Assembly (NCBI GenBank): GCA_905214235.1
Contig: CAJMLF010000023.1
Span: 1 to 29,223, forward strand
DNA length: 29,223 bases
Origin: an uncultured bacterium
GTDB taxonomy: Bacteria; Bacillota; Bacilli; Lactobacillales; Lactobacillaceae
Direction: 5' to 3'
The first letter of the stretch is position 1. Every line of letters begins with the position of its first letter. Of the stretch, positions 22,193 to 29,223 are shown one piece after another. The position numbers and the translations under genes are program-made. The notes under the pieces were generated by a model that was not told the origin of the DNA, did not search any database, and saw nothing but the letters and a program-made list of their open reading frames with translations.

Positions 22193-23629
22193 TTACAGGT
22201 TCTTGTCCATGTTGAAGGTCAGCTTGGAAAGCTCTAGGCCGTGCATGATCAGTTCAGCCATCAGTTTCTTAGTCCGCTTGGCCATTTCGGCGACCATTTC
22301 GTGGGTCCGGTCACTCAAGAACTGGTTGACTTCCTTAGGATCCATCCCCTCAACCTGGTGGGCAACCTTGTTTACCCACCGGTAGAAGTACTCCCGGCTG
22401 TCCTTTAAGTAGTCGAGGTCGGCCTGGGTAAATTCAGCATGGTGGGATTCAACGATCATCGAGAGGGCCCGGTACATCCAGTAGGCACTCTTGAAGTCCA
22501 TGTTGAGCTTCTTCGGCGTTTCCCGGTAGCTAACGTCAATGTCGTCGGCGTTCCCAAAGAATGGGACATATGGGGTGAAGGTTGGCACCCCAAAGGACAT
22601 CCACATGATGGTTGAGGCTGCTTCAGGCAGGTCGTTGCGAATCTGCAGGACGTGTGAATTCTGGGTCCGGTTCAAGGAGATTGGCCGGAACATTTCCCGT
22701 TCCTGCTTACTACCTTCATGACCCAGCGGATCGTAAGGGGTGCCCTGGTAGTGACTGCTGAGAACGTCTTGGACATCCTTCAGGGTCAACTTCCGGTCAC
22801 TCCGCATGATGAACGGCAGGTCAAAGTCCAACGGGTCCTGTTCAACACCCGGGTTGAGCAGTTTGTGACCGTACCACTGCCGGGGTGTGTTGTAGTGCTG
22901 GTCAAAGACATCGGCGGTCCCGAAGATGTGACGGAAGTTCCAGCCATGCTTGTCCGGGTTCAGGTTGTTCTTCTCAACGAATTCTTGGATGCCGTCGGAC
23001 CACATAAAGTTGGCCGGATCATCGAAGTCCACCTGTTGGATGGCAATCCGGTTACCAGTAACGGCGTAAGCATCATCAGGAATCCGCTGGGCAACCCATT
23101 GGTGACCAGTGACGATTTCCATGTACCAGACGTCGTTCTTGTCGGCAAAGATGACCCCGTTTCCTTCGGCAGAACCGTACTTGGCAATTAACTGACCGAG
23201 ATATTCAACCCCGTTCTTGGCACTGTCAATAAACGGGAGGGTTGCCGCCACAATCAGGTCTTCGTTGATCCCGGTTTCGGTGTTCAGGGGGTCAACCGCC
23301 AGGACCCGCTCGTTAGCGTAGACACTTTCGGTGGCACTCATCCCAACGTTCTTTTCGTTAAAGCCGCTCTCGTCAAAGACCCCTTCTTTTTCGTAGTTAA
23401 CGTTTGGGGTCCCTTGGTAACGGTAACCATCGGCAGGACGGTCAACCACACACTTGTTGAGGTAGGCCTTTACCTGGTTGGGGTGGTCATGGTAGGCCGG
23501 ATAAGTGACAAAACGTTGGGGCGTAAGGGGAGCGAAGGTATCATCGTTCCGGGCCGCCATGACGGAGCCGTCAATGGTGGCACTCTTTCCCACAAGGACC
23601 GTTGTACAAGCGGATAAGTTCTTCTTCAT
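22193..23629 (-). CDS. pepD: C69 family dipeptidase
   Basis: PepD is a cytosolic Ntn-hydrolase dipeptidase that completes peptide breakdown in lactobacilli. The 478-aa protein has the N-terminal catalytic segment SACTTVLVGKSATIDGSVMAARNDD, with C8 the likely nucleophile that would be exposed by removal of the first residues. Conserved family segments AVTGNRIAIQQVDFDDP, NPDKHGWNFRHIFGT and PYDPLGHEGSKQEREMFRPISLNRTQNSHVLQIR also support the call. ATG 23629 has AAAGG about 10 nt upstream. It has its own promoter just after ybaK. Confidence 0.92.
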   Translation of the reverse strand: MKKNLSACTTVLVGKSATIDGSVMAARNDDTFAPLTPQRFVTYPAYHDHPNQVKAYLNKCVVDRPADGYRYQGTPNVNYEKEGVFDESGFNEKNVGMSATESVYANERVLAVDPLNTETGINEDLIVAATLPFIDSAKNGVEYLGQLIAKYGSAEGNGVIFADKNDVWYMEIVTGHQWVAQRIPDDAYAVTGNRIAIQQVDFDDPANFMWSDGIQEFVEKNNLNPDKHGWNFRHIFGTADVFDQHYNTPRQWYGHKLLNPGVEQDPLDFDLPFIMRSDRKLTLKDVQDVLSSHYQGTPYDPLGHEGSKQEREMFRPISLNRTQNSHVLQIRNDLPEAASTIMWMSFGVPTFTPYVPFFGNADDIDVSYRETPKKLNMDFKSAYWMYRALSMIVESHHAEFTQADLDYLKDSREYFYRWVNKVAHQVEGMDPKEVNQFLSDRTHEMVAEMAKRTKKLMAELIMHGLELSKLTFNMDKNL

Positions 23630-23663
23630 TTCTTCAAAACCTTTCTTTTATTAAGATACTTAT

Positions 23664-23692
23664 ACTTTAAGCTTATTCAGAAAACGGGTCAA
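23664..23692 (-). promoter_or_regulatory. Promoter of pepD
   Basis: On the minus strand a -35 TTGACC (complement 23687-23692) and a -10 TAAAGT (complement 23664-23669) are spaced by 17 bp, in the gap between ybaK and pepD. Confidence 0.6.
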
Positions 23693-23707
23693 TTACTTCA
23701 CCCGGGG

Positions 23708-24214
23708 TTACTTTTGCTCCAGGTCGGCAAACTTGGCGTGGACGAGCTTGGCGAGGTCGGTGGCATTCAGGCAGACGGACCGACCAATCTTACCGGACGA
23801 AACGTAGATCTCCCCTTGTTCTTCGGCAACCTGGTCGATGAAGATCGGGTACTGGTACTTTTCGTAAATCCCCACGGGTGTGTTGGCGCCATGGACGTAG
23901 CCGGTCGTCTTCAGGAGCTTCTTCAAAGGCACCATGTTAACCTTCTTGTTGCCGGAGACCTTGGCGAGCTTCTTTTCGTCCAGGTGGGTGTCAATCGGCA
24001 AGACCCCCACGAGTGGGCCGGTGACGTTTCCGGACAGGACCAGGGTCTTGTAGACGGTATGCTCATCGACTCCGGTGTGGTCCACCGTCATTGTCCGCAC
24101 GTCCCCATCCTGGTGGGTTGGAAATTCTGCCTGCTTGTAGGCAATCTTATTTTTGTCCAGGATCTGCTCAACCTGGGTCTTTTTCAACTTGCTTTTTTTG
24201 TTCTTTTTACTCAT
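23708..24214 (-). CDS. ybaK: Cys-tRNA(Pro) deacylase, YbaK/EbsC family
   Basis: This 168-aa editing protein hydrolyses mischarged Cys-tRNA(Pro). The YbaK fold is seen in VYKTLVLSGNVTGPLVGVLPIDTHLDEKKLAKVSGNKKVNM, with the conserved Lys in YKTL, in GYVHGANTPVGI (GxxxGxxSP-like), and in the final EIYVSSGKIGRSVCLNATDL (SaGkrG-like). The N-terminal tail MSKKNKKSKLKK is strongly basic. ATG 24214 follows AAGGAG. It lies upstream of pepD on the same strand and divergent from the GntR gene. Confidence 0.88.
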   Translation of the reverse strand: MSKKNKKSKLKKTQVEQILDKNKIAYKQAEFPTHQDGDVRTMTVDHTGVDEHTVYKTLVLSGNVTGPLVGVLPIDTHLDEKKLAKVSGNKKVNMVPLKKLLKTTGYVHGANTPVGIYEKYQYPIFIDQVAEEQGEIYVSSGKIGRSVCLNATDLAKLVHAKFADLEQK

Positions 24215-24282
24215 AATAAAACTCCTTTTTTAATCTGGAACGGACCAATATTTCACAAAAAGGTCCCAATTTGAAATAGGTC

Positions 24283-24291
24283 TGTTATACT
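24283..24291 (+). promoter_or_regulatory. Extended -10 promoter of the GntR gene
   Basis: TGTTATACT is an extended -10 about 45 bp upstream of the start codon; no strong -35 is seen at 17 bp. Confidence 0.55.
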
Positions 24292-24335
24292 AGTAGTGAA
24301 ATAAGCGGGACACATCGACCGGAGGAGTTAACGAT

Positions 24336-25067
24336 ATGGCAGATTTAGTATATCGCTCCGTAATGCGCGATATAAAACAAAAAATCTTGAAAAACCAATA
24401 CGAGGGGATGCGCCTCCCCGACGAGCGAAGCCTCAGTGAAACCTACGGAGTAAGCCGGAGCTCAATCAAGCGGGCCCTGGGAATTCTTGCCCAGCAAGGG
24501 ATCATCTTTAAAAAGCGGGGGTCAGGAACCTTTATTAACCCCCTCTACCTGAAAAACCAATCTCTTTTTCACTATGAGGGCAGCAATTTAGGGGTTACTG
24601 ATAGTTTCCAAGTTGCCGGTAAAAAGCAGCGTATCCAGTTGCTCAACTACCAAGTTATTCCCGCCAGTGAAGATATTCAAGAGGAACTCTTCCTTAATGA
24701 TAACGATTTTGTATACCAAATCAAACGGCTGCGTTTGATTGATGACCAGCCGTTTATGATTGAGACCGGCTTTATTCCCATCAAGATCGTGCCCACCCTG
24801 TCACCAGCGATTGTCAACAGCTCGATTTTTAACTACCTGGAAGACAGCATGGGTAAGCGGGTAACCAAGTCATTTACGACCATCAGCGTGGCCCCGTCAA
24901 CGGCGGATGACCAGCACTTGCTGAAATTAAAGCCGACGGAGCCAGTGGGCATTATGGACGGGGTCTTCTTCTTAGATGATGGAACCCCGTTTGAGGTCTC
25001 CAGCATGCGGATCCACTACCAGTACATGCGGTACAGCACATTCATCAACTTAGACCAGGAAGGATAA
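24336..25067 (+). CDS. GntR family regulator with UTRA domain (HutC subfamily)
   Basis: This 243-aa protein has an N-terminal winged HTH (about 1-72): MRDIKQKILKNQYEGMRLPDERSLSETYGVSRSSIKRALGILAQQGIIFKKRGSGTFI. A C-terminal UTRA effector domain (about 85-240) includes YQIKRLRLIDDQPFMIETGFIPIKIVPTL. HutC-type regulators sense small metabolites, often sugar phosphates. No target can be named: the neighbours are the divergent ybaK, a convergent acyltransferase gene and xpkA 1.5 kb away. ATG 24336 follows CGGAGGAG. It is monocistronic, ending at a structured intergenic region. Confidence 0.9.
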   Translation: MADLVYRSVMRDIKQKILKNQYEGMRLPDERSLSETYGVSRSSIKRALGILAQQGIIFKKRGSGTFINPLYLKNQSLFHYEGSNLGVTDSFQVAGKKQRIQLLNYQVIPASEDIQEELFLNDNDFVYQIKRLRLIDDQPFMIETGFIPIKIVPTLSPAIVNSSIFNYLEDSMGKRVTKSFTTISVAPSTADDQHLLKLKPTEPVGIMDGVFFLDDGTPFEVSSMRIHYQYMRYSTFINLDQEG

Positions 25068-25183
25068 TAAAACAAGCTGGGAAAAAAGCTTCAGAGTGCT
25101 CCGTAGCTAGACATTAGGAGCACGCTTCGAAGCGGAGCAAGCCTATTTGGTTTTTCCGCGATTACTGTGTAATATTCGAAGAA
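25068..25183. repeat. Structured intergenic module containing copy 2 of the 33-nt repeat
   Basis: The module begins with a 15-nt segment TAAAACAAGCTGGGA (25068-25082) that recurs at 25185-25199 as the left arm of the terminator. Between the copies lie GTGCTCC/GGAGCAC (25096-25102 with 25117-25123), enclosed by GCTTC/GAAGC (25088-25092 with 25129-25133). A competing pair, GCTCCG/CGGAGC, ends at 25138. Then comes the 33-nt repeat (25151-25183), identical to 13961-13993. The module is likely transcribed as the 3' UTR of the GntR gene. Function is unknown. Confidence 0.7.
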
Positions 25184-25186
25184 CTA

Positions 25187-25227
25187 AAACAAGCTGGGAG
25201 AAAACTTTGTTTTCTCCCAGCTTGTTT
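25187..25227. terminator. Bidirectional terminator with a 19-bp perfect stem
   Basis: The arm 25187-25205 pairs perfectly with 25209-25227 around a TTT loop. It ends one base before the stop codon of the minus-strand acyltransferase gene. The upstream 15-nt duplicate of its left arm could pair with the right arm instead. Confidence 0.9.
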
Positions 25228-25228
25228 A

Positions 25229-26344
25229 TTATCCATTTACTAGGTGGCGGACATTCAATACCCGCTTAATCCTTGTCCAAGTTAGATGAGCACAATAGGA
25301 GAATGCAAAGGACAGGGTGATCGTCAGAATAACGAGCAGGGGGAACTTAACCGCGAGAAATAGGTGGGGAACGAAATGATTAATTCCCTGCCAACACCAG
25401 TAAAGCCAAAAGACGTGACCCAGGTATGACCGGTGGGCGTACAGGGCGACCCAGTGAATGAAGGGGAGCCACTGGTTCCGAAACTTCTGCATGTAAGAAG
25501 CAAGGGTGACGATCAGGCCAATCGTACTCAAATTATAGAAGATCATCGATGGCAGGTAGTAGGGAGCGTTGGTTAATTTAACCGGGACCCCGTACCCAAA
25601 GAAGTTGATGGTGACAAAGTAAAAGAGGACCAACCAGCAGACAATCTGGGTTAGCCAGTGACGCATCAGAAAGGGCAGTAGCTGTTTATAGAACTTGCAG
25701 AGGAGGGTGCCGGCAACCCCAAAGATCAAGAAGCTTAAGAAGCAGCGGTCAATGAGGTACCAGTTCTTTGCTTCGGGGCCGTGGAAGACCTGGTACTCGT
25801 AGAGCCGGTGCCAACCGAGTTCAAAAACCAGTGCCAACAAAAAGGCACTGACCCCGCGACGGGGATGATTTTGGACGACCCGGGCGAGCCACCAAAAGAA
25901 CGGCATCAGGATGATGAATTGAAGCATCATTACGTTATACCAGAGGTGGGGTGCGGCGTTCCCGTTGATAAACTGCCAGCAGAACTGCCGCCAGTCATGG
26001 TAGTGACGGTGCTGTTGGACCTGGGGCAGGACCAGGAGGTAGACAGCGGTCCATAAAATAGAAGGAACAAAGAGGACGTGCCAGCGATTCCGCATGAAAC
26101 GCGGGTAGTCCCGTAACCTTGCCTGGGGGTGGGTCCGGATTGTTGAGAACAGGATCCCAAAGATAAAGGCCGAAGCACTAAACTTTACTGCCTCGTAGAT
26201 TCCACCGAGAAAAAACTGTTGACCAACGGGGAGGTTGCCCACCATCAAGAAGCTAATTACCGACTGCGTCATTACGGTGGTGACGGCCATTAACTTTTCA
26301 AAATCACCAATATCAGCCTGGTTAAGTGTGTCGAGATCTGCCAT
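25229..26344 (-). CDS. Acyltransferase-3 family membrane protein lacking the usual His
   Basis: This 371-aa protein has about ten membrane segments and the outline of acyltransferase 3 proteins, which acylate cell-surface sugars or lipids. The family-like parts are FSASAFIFGILFSTIR, the segment PSILWTAVYLLVLPQ, and APHLWYNVMMLQFIILMPFFWWL. In the first helix, DFEKLMAVTTVMTQSVISF, the catalytic His usually found near the end of this helix is replaced by Thr/Gln. This group may be inactive or use another mechanism. ATG 26344 follows AAGG/CAGG; the longer frame from TTG 26362 has no ribosome binding site. It is convergent with GntR and divergent from xpkA. Confidence 0.75.
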   Translation of the reverse strand: MADLDTLNQADIGDFEKLMAVTTVMTQSVISFLMVGNLPVGQQFFLGGIYEAVKFSASAFIFGILFSTIRTHPQARLRDYPRFMRNRWHVLFVPSILWTAVYLLVLPQVQQHRHYHDWRQFCWQFINGNAAPHLWYNVMMLQFIILMPFFWWLARVVQNHPRRGVSAFLLALVFELGWHRLYEYQVFHGPEAKNWYLIDRCFLSFLIFGVAGTLLCKFYKQLLPFLMRHWLTQIVCWLVLFYFVTINFFGYGVPVKLTNAPYYLPSMIFYNLSTIGLIVTLASYMQKFRNQWLPFIHWVALYAHRSYLGHVFWLYWCWQGINHFVPHLFLAVKFPLLVILTITLSFAFSYCAHLTWTRIKRVLNVRHLVNG

Positions 26345-26630
26345 TTTTTGCCTGCCTTCCAAATTAAAAATATTACATTTTTAAGTATACAGCATTCATT
26401 AAAAGCGGCGTTAATAAGGGCTTATTAGCCACATTACGGCAATTTTCGTAATACGGGAAACTTAAAGGACGGGTTAAAATTATTAAAATTTGGTAATTGG
26501 ACCGTATCAATTTTCAAAAAGGTTGACTTTAAACAAAAACAGTTTATCATAATACTTGTAAATTGAATGATTTACGTTAGTTGTTTCAAGCACGAACGTA
26601 TTTATTTATTCAGAAGGAGTGTTTATTAGA
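26345..26630. promoter_or_regulatory. Divergent intergenic region with two palindromes and the xpkA promoter
   Basis: Two symmetric sites lie side by side: TAATAAG-GG-CTTATTA (26412-26427, perfect) and ATTACG...CGTAAT (26433-26438 with 26447-26452). The xpkA promoter is probably TTGACT (26523-26528) with TATCAT (26545-26550), spacer 16, giving a leader of about 75 nt. A TATACT box near 26382-26387 on the minus strand may serve the acyltransferase gene. No cre site or riboswitch was recognised. Confidence 0.5.
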
Positions 26631-29042
26631 ATGGCAGTAGATTACGATTCCAAGCAATACTTGGAAAGTGTTGACGCTTACTGGCGTGCAGCCAACTACC
26701 TTTCAGTTGGTACTTTGTTCTTAATGAACGACCCATTATTACGTCAACCATTACAAGCAAAAGACGTTAAGCCTAAGCCAATTGGTCACTGGGGTACGAT
26801 TGTTCCTCAAAACTTCATTTACGCCCACTTGAACCGGGTAATCAAGAAGTACGACCTTGACATGTTCTACATCGAAGGTTCCGGTCACGGTGGCCAAGTT
26901 ATGGTTAACAACTCATACTTGGACGGTTCCTACACCGAAATTTACCCAGAATTTACTCAAGACGAAAAGGGAATGGCTAAGTTATTCAAGCACTTCTCAT
27001 TCCCAGGTGGTACTGCATCACACGCTGCCCCTGAAACTCCAGGTTCAATCCACGAAGGTGGGGAACTTGGTTACTCACTTTCACACGGTGTTGGTGCTAT
27101 TTTAGATAACCCAGATGTTATCGCCGCTGTTGAAATTGGTGATGGTGAATCCGAAACTGGTCCACTGGCCGCTTCATGGTTCTCTGACAAGTTCATCAAC
27201 CCAATCAAGGATGGTGCCGTATTACCAATCATCCAAATCAACGGTTTCAAGATTTCTAACCCAACTATCCTTTCCCGGATGAGCGACGAAGAACTTACTA
27301 AGTACTTCGAAGGTATGGGTTGGGAACCACACTTTGTTTCCGCATACAAGGAAGCTGACCGTGATGGTGAATTCAACGGTTACAAGGATCACATGCAGGT
27401 TCACGAAGAAATGGCTAAGACCCTTGACACTGTTATCGAAAAGATCAAGGCTATTCAAAAGAATGCTCGTGAAAACAACGATGACTCACTGCCAACTTGG
27501 CCAATGATCATCCTGCGTGCTCCTAAGGGTTGGACTGGTCCTAAGAAGGACTTGGATGGTAACCCAATCGAAAACTCATTCCGTGCTCACCAGATTCCTA
27601 TTCCGGTTTCCCAAGACAATATGGAACACAAGGACATGCTGGTTGACTGGATGAAGTCATACAAGCCTGAAGAATTGTTCGATGAAAATGGTCACCCAGT
27701 TGACTTAGTTGAACAAAACACTCCAGATGGCAACAAGCGGATGGCTATGAACCCAATCACTAACGGTGGTATCGATCCAAAGCCATTAGTATTGCCTAAC
27801 TACCGTGACTTCGCCGTTGACGTTCAAACACCAGGTTCTGTTGTAAAGCAAGACATGCTTGAATGGGGTAAGTACCTCAGCAAGATGGCTGAACTGAACC
27901 CAGACACGTTCCGTGGCTTCGGTCCAGATGAATCCAAGTCTAACCGTCTTTACGCATTCCTTGACAACGACAAGCGTCAATGGATGGAAGGTATCCACGA
28001 ACCAAACGACGAAAACCTTTCTCACGAAGGTCGGATGATTGATTCTCAACTTTCCGAACACCAAGCAGAAGGATTCCTCGAAGGTTACACTCTGACTGGT
28101 CGTCACGGATTCTTCGCAACCTACGAAGCCTTTGGCCGGGTTGTTGACTCCATGCTGACTCAACACATGAAGTGGTTACGGAAGGCTAAGGATCTCTACT
28201 GGCGTAAGCAATACCCAGCACTGAACTTCGTTGATACTTCAACTGTCTTCCAACAAGACCACAACGGTTACACTCACCAAGATCCAGGTCTGTTGACTCA
28301 CATGTTCGAAAAGGAACGTCCAGACCTTGTTAAGGAATACCTGCCAGCAGATACTAACTCCCTGATGGCCGTATCCAACAAGGCATTCAACGACCAAGAA
28401 TGCATCAACATCTTCGTAACTTCCAAGCACCCACGTGCACAATGGTTCTCCATTGACGAAGCTACTGAATTAGTTGACAACGGTCTTGGCTACATCAACT
28501 GGGCTTCTACTGACCAAGGTAGCGAACCAGATGTTGTCTTCGCTTCTGCAGGTACTGAACCTACTGAAGAATCTCTTGCCGCTATCGACATTCTTCACGA
28601 CAACTTCCCTGAACTGAAGATTCGTTACATCAACATCATCGAAATCATGAAGTTGATGAAGCAAGACAAGAACCCAGAAGGTCTGTCAGACGCAGAATTC
28701 AACCAATACTTCACTACTGACAAGCCAGTTATCTTCGCATGGCACGGCTTCCGTGACATGATCCAAGCTCTGTTCTTCGAACGTGCTAACCACAACCTTC
28801 ACATTCACTCATACGAAGAAAATGGTGACATCACCACTCCATTCGACATGCGTGTATTGAACGAACTGGACCGGTTCCACTTGGCTAAGGACGCTATCCA
28901 AAACATCCCTGGCTACGAACAAAAGGGTGCTGCATTTGTTGCCAAGATGGACAACATGATCAACAAGCACAACCACTACATCCGTTCAGAAGGTAAGGAC
29001 TTACCAGAAGTTACTAACTGGACTTGGAAGGGTCTTAAGTAA
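26631..29042 (+). CDS. xpkA: Xylulose-5-phosphate/fructose-6-phosphate phosphoketolase
   Basis: This thiamine-diphosphate enzyme cleaves xylulose-5-phosphate (and in many homologues fructose-6-phosphate) with phosphate to acetyl phosphate and glyceraldehyde-3-phosphate or erythrose-4-phosphate. It is the key step of heterolactic fermentation. The 803-aa length is normal. Conserved segments are [19 protein letters not shown] (51-69), EGSGHGGQ (82-89), [31 protein letters not shown], and the cofactor motif GDGESETGP (170-178). The C-terminal XFP domain starts beyond about residue 590. ATG 26631 follows AGAAGGAG. Codons are strongly optimised (AAC, GAC, TTC, AAG, CCA, GGT), unlike its GC-rich neighbours, consistent with very high expression. 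The gene is a single transcription unit between a promoter and a strong terminator. Confidence 0.97.
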   Translation: MAVDYDSKQYLESVDAYWRAANYLSVGTLFLMNDPLLRQPLQAKDVKPKPIGHWGTIVPQNFIYAHLNRVIKKYDLDMFYIEGSGHGGQVMVNNSYLDGSYTEIYPEFTQDEKGMAKLFKHFSFPGGTASHAAPETPGSIHEGGELGYSLSHGVGAILDNPDVIAAVEIGDGESETGPLAASWFSDKFINPIKDGAVLPIIQINGFKISNPTILSRMSDEELTKYFEGMGWEPHFVSAYKEADRDGEFNGYKDHMQVHEEMAKTLDTVIEKIKAIQKNARENNDDSLPTWPMIILRAPKGWTGPKKDLDGNPIENSFRAHQIPIPVSQDNMEHKDMLVDWMKSYKPEELFDENGHPVDLVEQNTPDGNKRMAMNPITNGGIDPKPLVLPNYRDFAVDVQTPGSVVKQDMLEWGKYLSKMAELNPDTFRGFGPDESKSNRLYAFLDNDKRQWMEGIHEPNDENLSHEGRMIDSQLSEHQAEGFLEGYTLTGRHGFFATYEAFGRVVDSMLTQHMKWLRKAKDLYWRKQYPALNFVDTSTVFQQDHNGYTHQDPGLLTHMFEKERPDLVKEYLPADTNSLMAVSNKAFNDQECINIFVTSKHPRAQWFSIDEATELVDNGLGYINWASTDQGSEPDVVFASAGTEPTEESLAAIDILHDNFPELKIRYINIIEIMKLMKQDKNPEGLSDAEFNQYFTTDKPVIFAWHGFRDMIQALFFERANHNLHIHSYEENGDITTPFDMRVLNELDRFHLAKDAIQNIPGYEQKGAAFVAKMDNMINKHNHYIRSEGKDLPEVTNWTWKGLK

Positions 29043-29080
29043 TCATCTGCTGATTACTAATTAAACACTTATCAAATATG

Positions 29081-29117
29081 AAAAGCGCGCTAACGCAATG
29101 TTGGCGCGCTTTTTTTG
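29081..29117 (+). terminator. Intrinsic terminator of xpkA
   Basis: AAAAGCGCGC at the left pairs with GCGCGCTTTT at the right (13-bp stem including a wobble), followed by seven T residues. Confidence 0.9.
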
Positions 29118-29121
29118 CCCT

Positions 29122-29150
29122 TTACCCAGTCATCGCTAATCAGATATAAT
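29122..29150 (+). promoter_or_regulatory. Promoter-like site at the right edge
   Basis: TTACCC (29122-29127) and a consensus TATAAT (29145-29150) are spaced by 17 bp, pointing out of the window. The gene it may serve is not included; nothing else is seen to 29223. Confidence 0.4.
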
Positions 29151-29223
29151 TAGTTGGATTGAAATGAGGGTAAGCACACCATAACGACACGTCTATAAAT
29201 TGTCAGCAGGACCTCCTATACTG

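Noticed and set aside
23714..24274. 186-codon open frame opposite ybaK
   Set aside because: It is antisense to a well-supported gene and its translation has no family features or ribosome binding site.
26619..26630. GTG start four codons upstream of xpkA
   Set aside because: The GTG lies within the Shine-Dalgarno sequence itself; ATG 26631 gives the conserved N-terminus.
1..29223. CRISPR array, tRNA, rRNA, prophage or attachment site
   Set aside because: I saw no regularly spaced repeats, tRNA-like cloverleaf with CCA end, rRNA segments or integrase genes anywhere in the window.

Overview
The window looks like chromosomal DNA of an obligately heterofermentative lactic acid bacterium, most likely Limosilactobacillus or a close relative. 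This rests on the phosphoketolase pathway genes (zwf, gnd, and a xylulose-5-phosphate/fructose-6-phosphate phosphoketolase), a GPH sugar transporter carrying an EIIA domain, PepD, strong AGGAGG-type ribosome binding sites, and mid-range GC with GC-rich third positions. The species call is inferred from gene content and remembered family sequences; no search was run.

Layout. 1-4320: a DAACS amino-acid/dicarboxylate symporter, a divergent Lrp/AsnC regulator, a UspA-type stress protein, and a solo TnpB element with a structured right end that looks like an omega-RNA. 4320-7650: a secreted beta-lactamase-fold serine hydrolase, convergent with a LacS-type sugar transporter whose promoter contains a cre site. 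7796-10960 (minus strand): gnd and zwf, each with its own promoter and terminator. 11140-13405: a CadD-type cadmium exporter gene broken by a frameshift, its ArsR-type regulator, and a convergent CynX/NimT-like MFS transporter. 13449-16001: a VOC protein, orphan nrdI, and a CNNM/CBS/CorC membrane protein. 16096-18137: a three-gene operon of two apparent pseudoenzymes (a degenerate ABC ATPase and a degenerate Rossmann protein) plus a DUF1836 DNA-binding protein. 18139-22173: a TIM-barrel isomerase coupled to an AI-2E family exporter, then a polytopic membrane protein followed by a 2-hydroxyacid dehydrogenase. 22193-25067: pepD, a YbaK deacylase and a GntR/UTRA regulator. 25150-29223: a structured intergenic repeat, an acyltransferase-3 type membrane protein, and the highly expressed phosphoketolase gene.

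How the genes work together. The sugar transporter, G6P dehydrogenase, 6-phosphogluconate dehydrogenase and phosphoketolase supply most of the path from imported sugar through glucose-6-phosphate and pentose-phosphate to glyceraldehyde-3-phosphate plus acetyl phosphate, although they are separately transcribed. The remaining genes are housekeeping or accessory.

The least explained items are the pseudoenzyme/DUF1836 operon (16145-18091), an exact 33-nt repeat with an internal hairpin next to two convergent-gene terminators (13961 and 25151), a 10-bp inverted repeat bracketing the probable nrdI -10 box, and the TnpB right-end RNA. No CRISPR array, tRNA or rRNA was seen. Several starts were moved from the longest open frame to internal ATG or TTG codons on the basis of ribosome binding sites.
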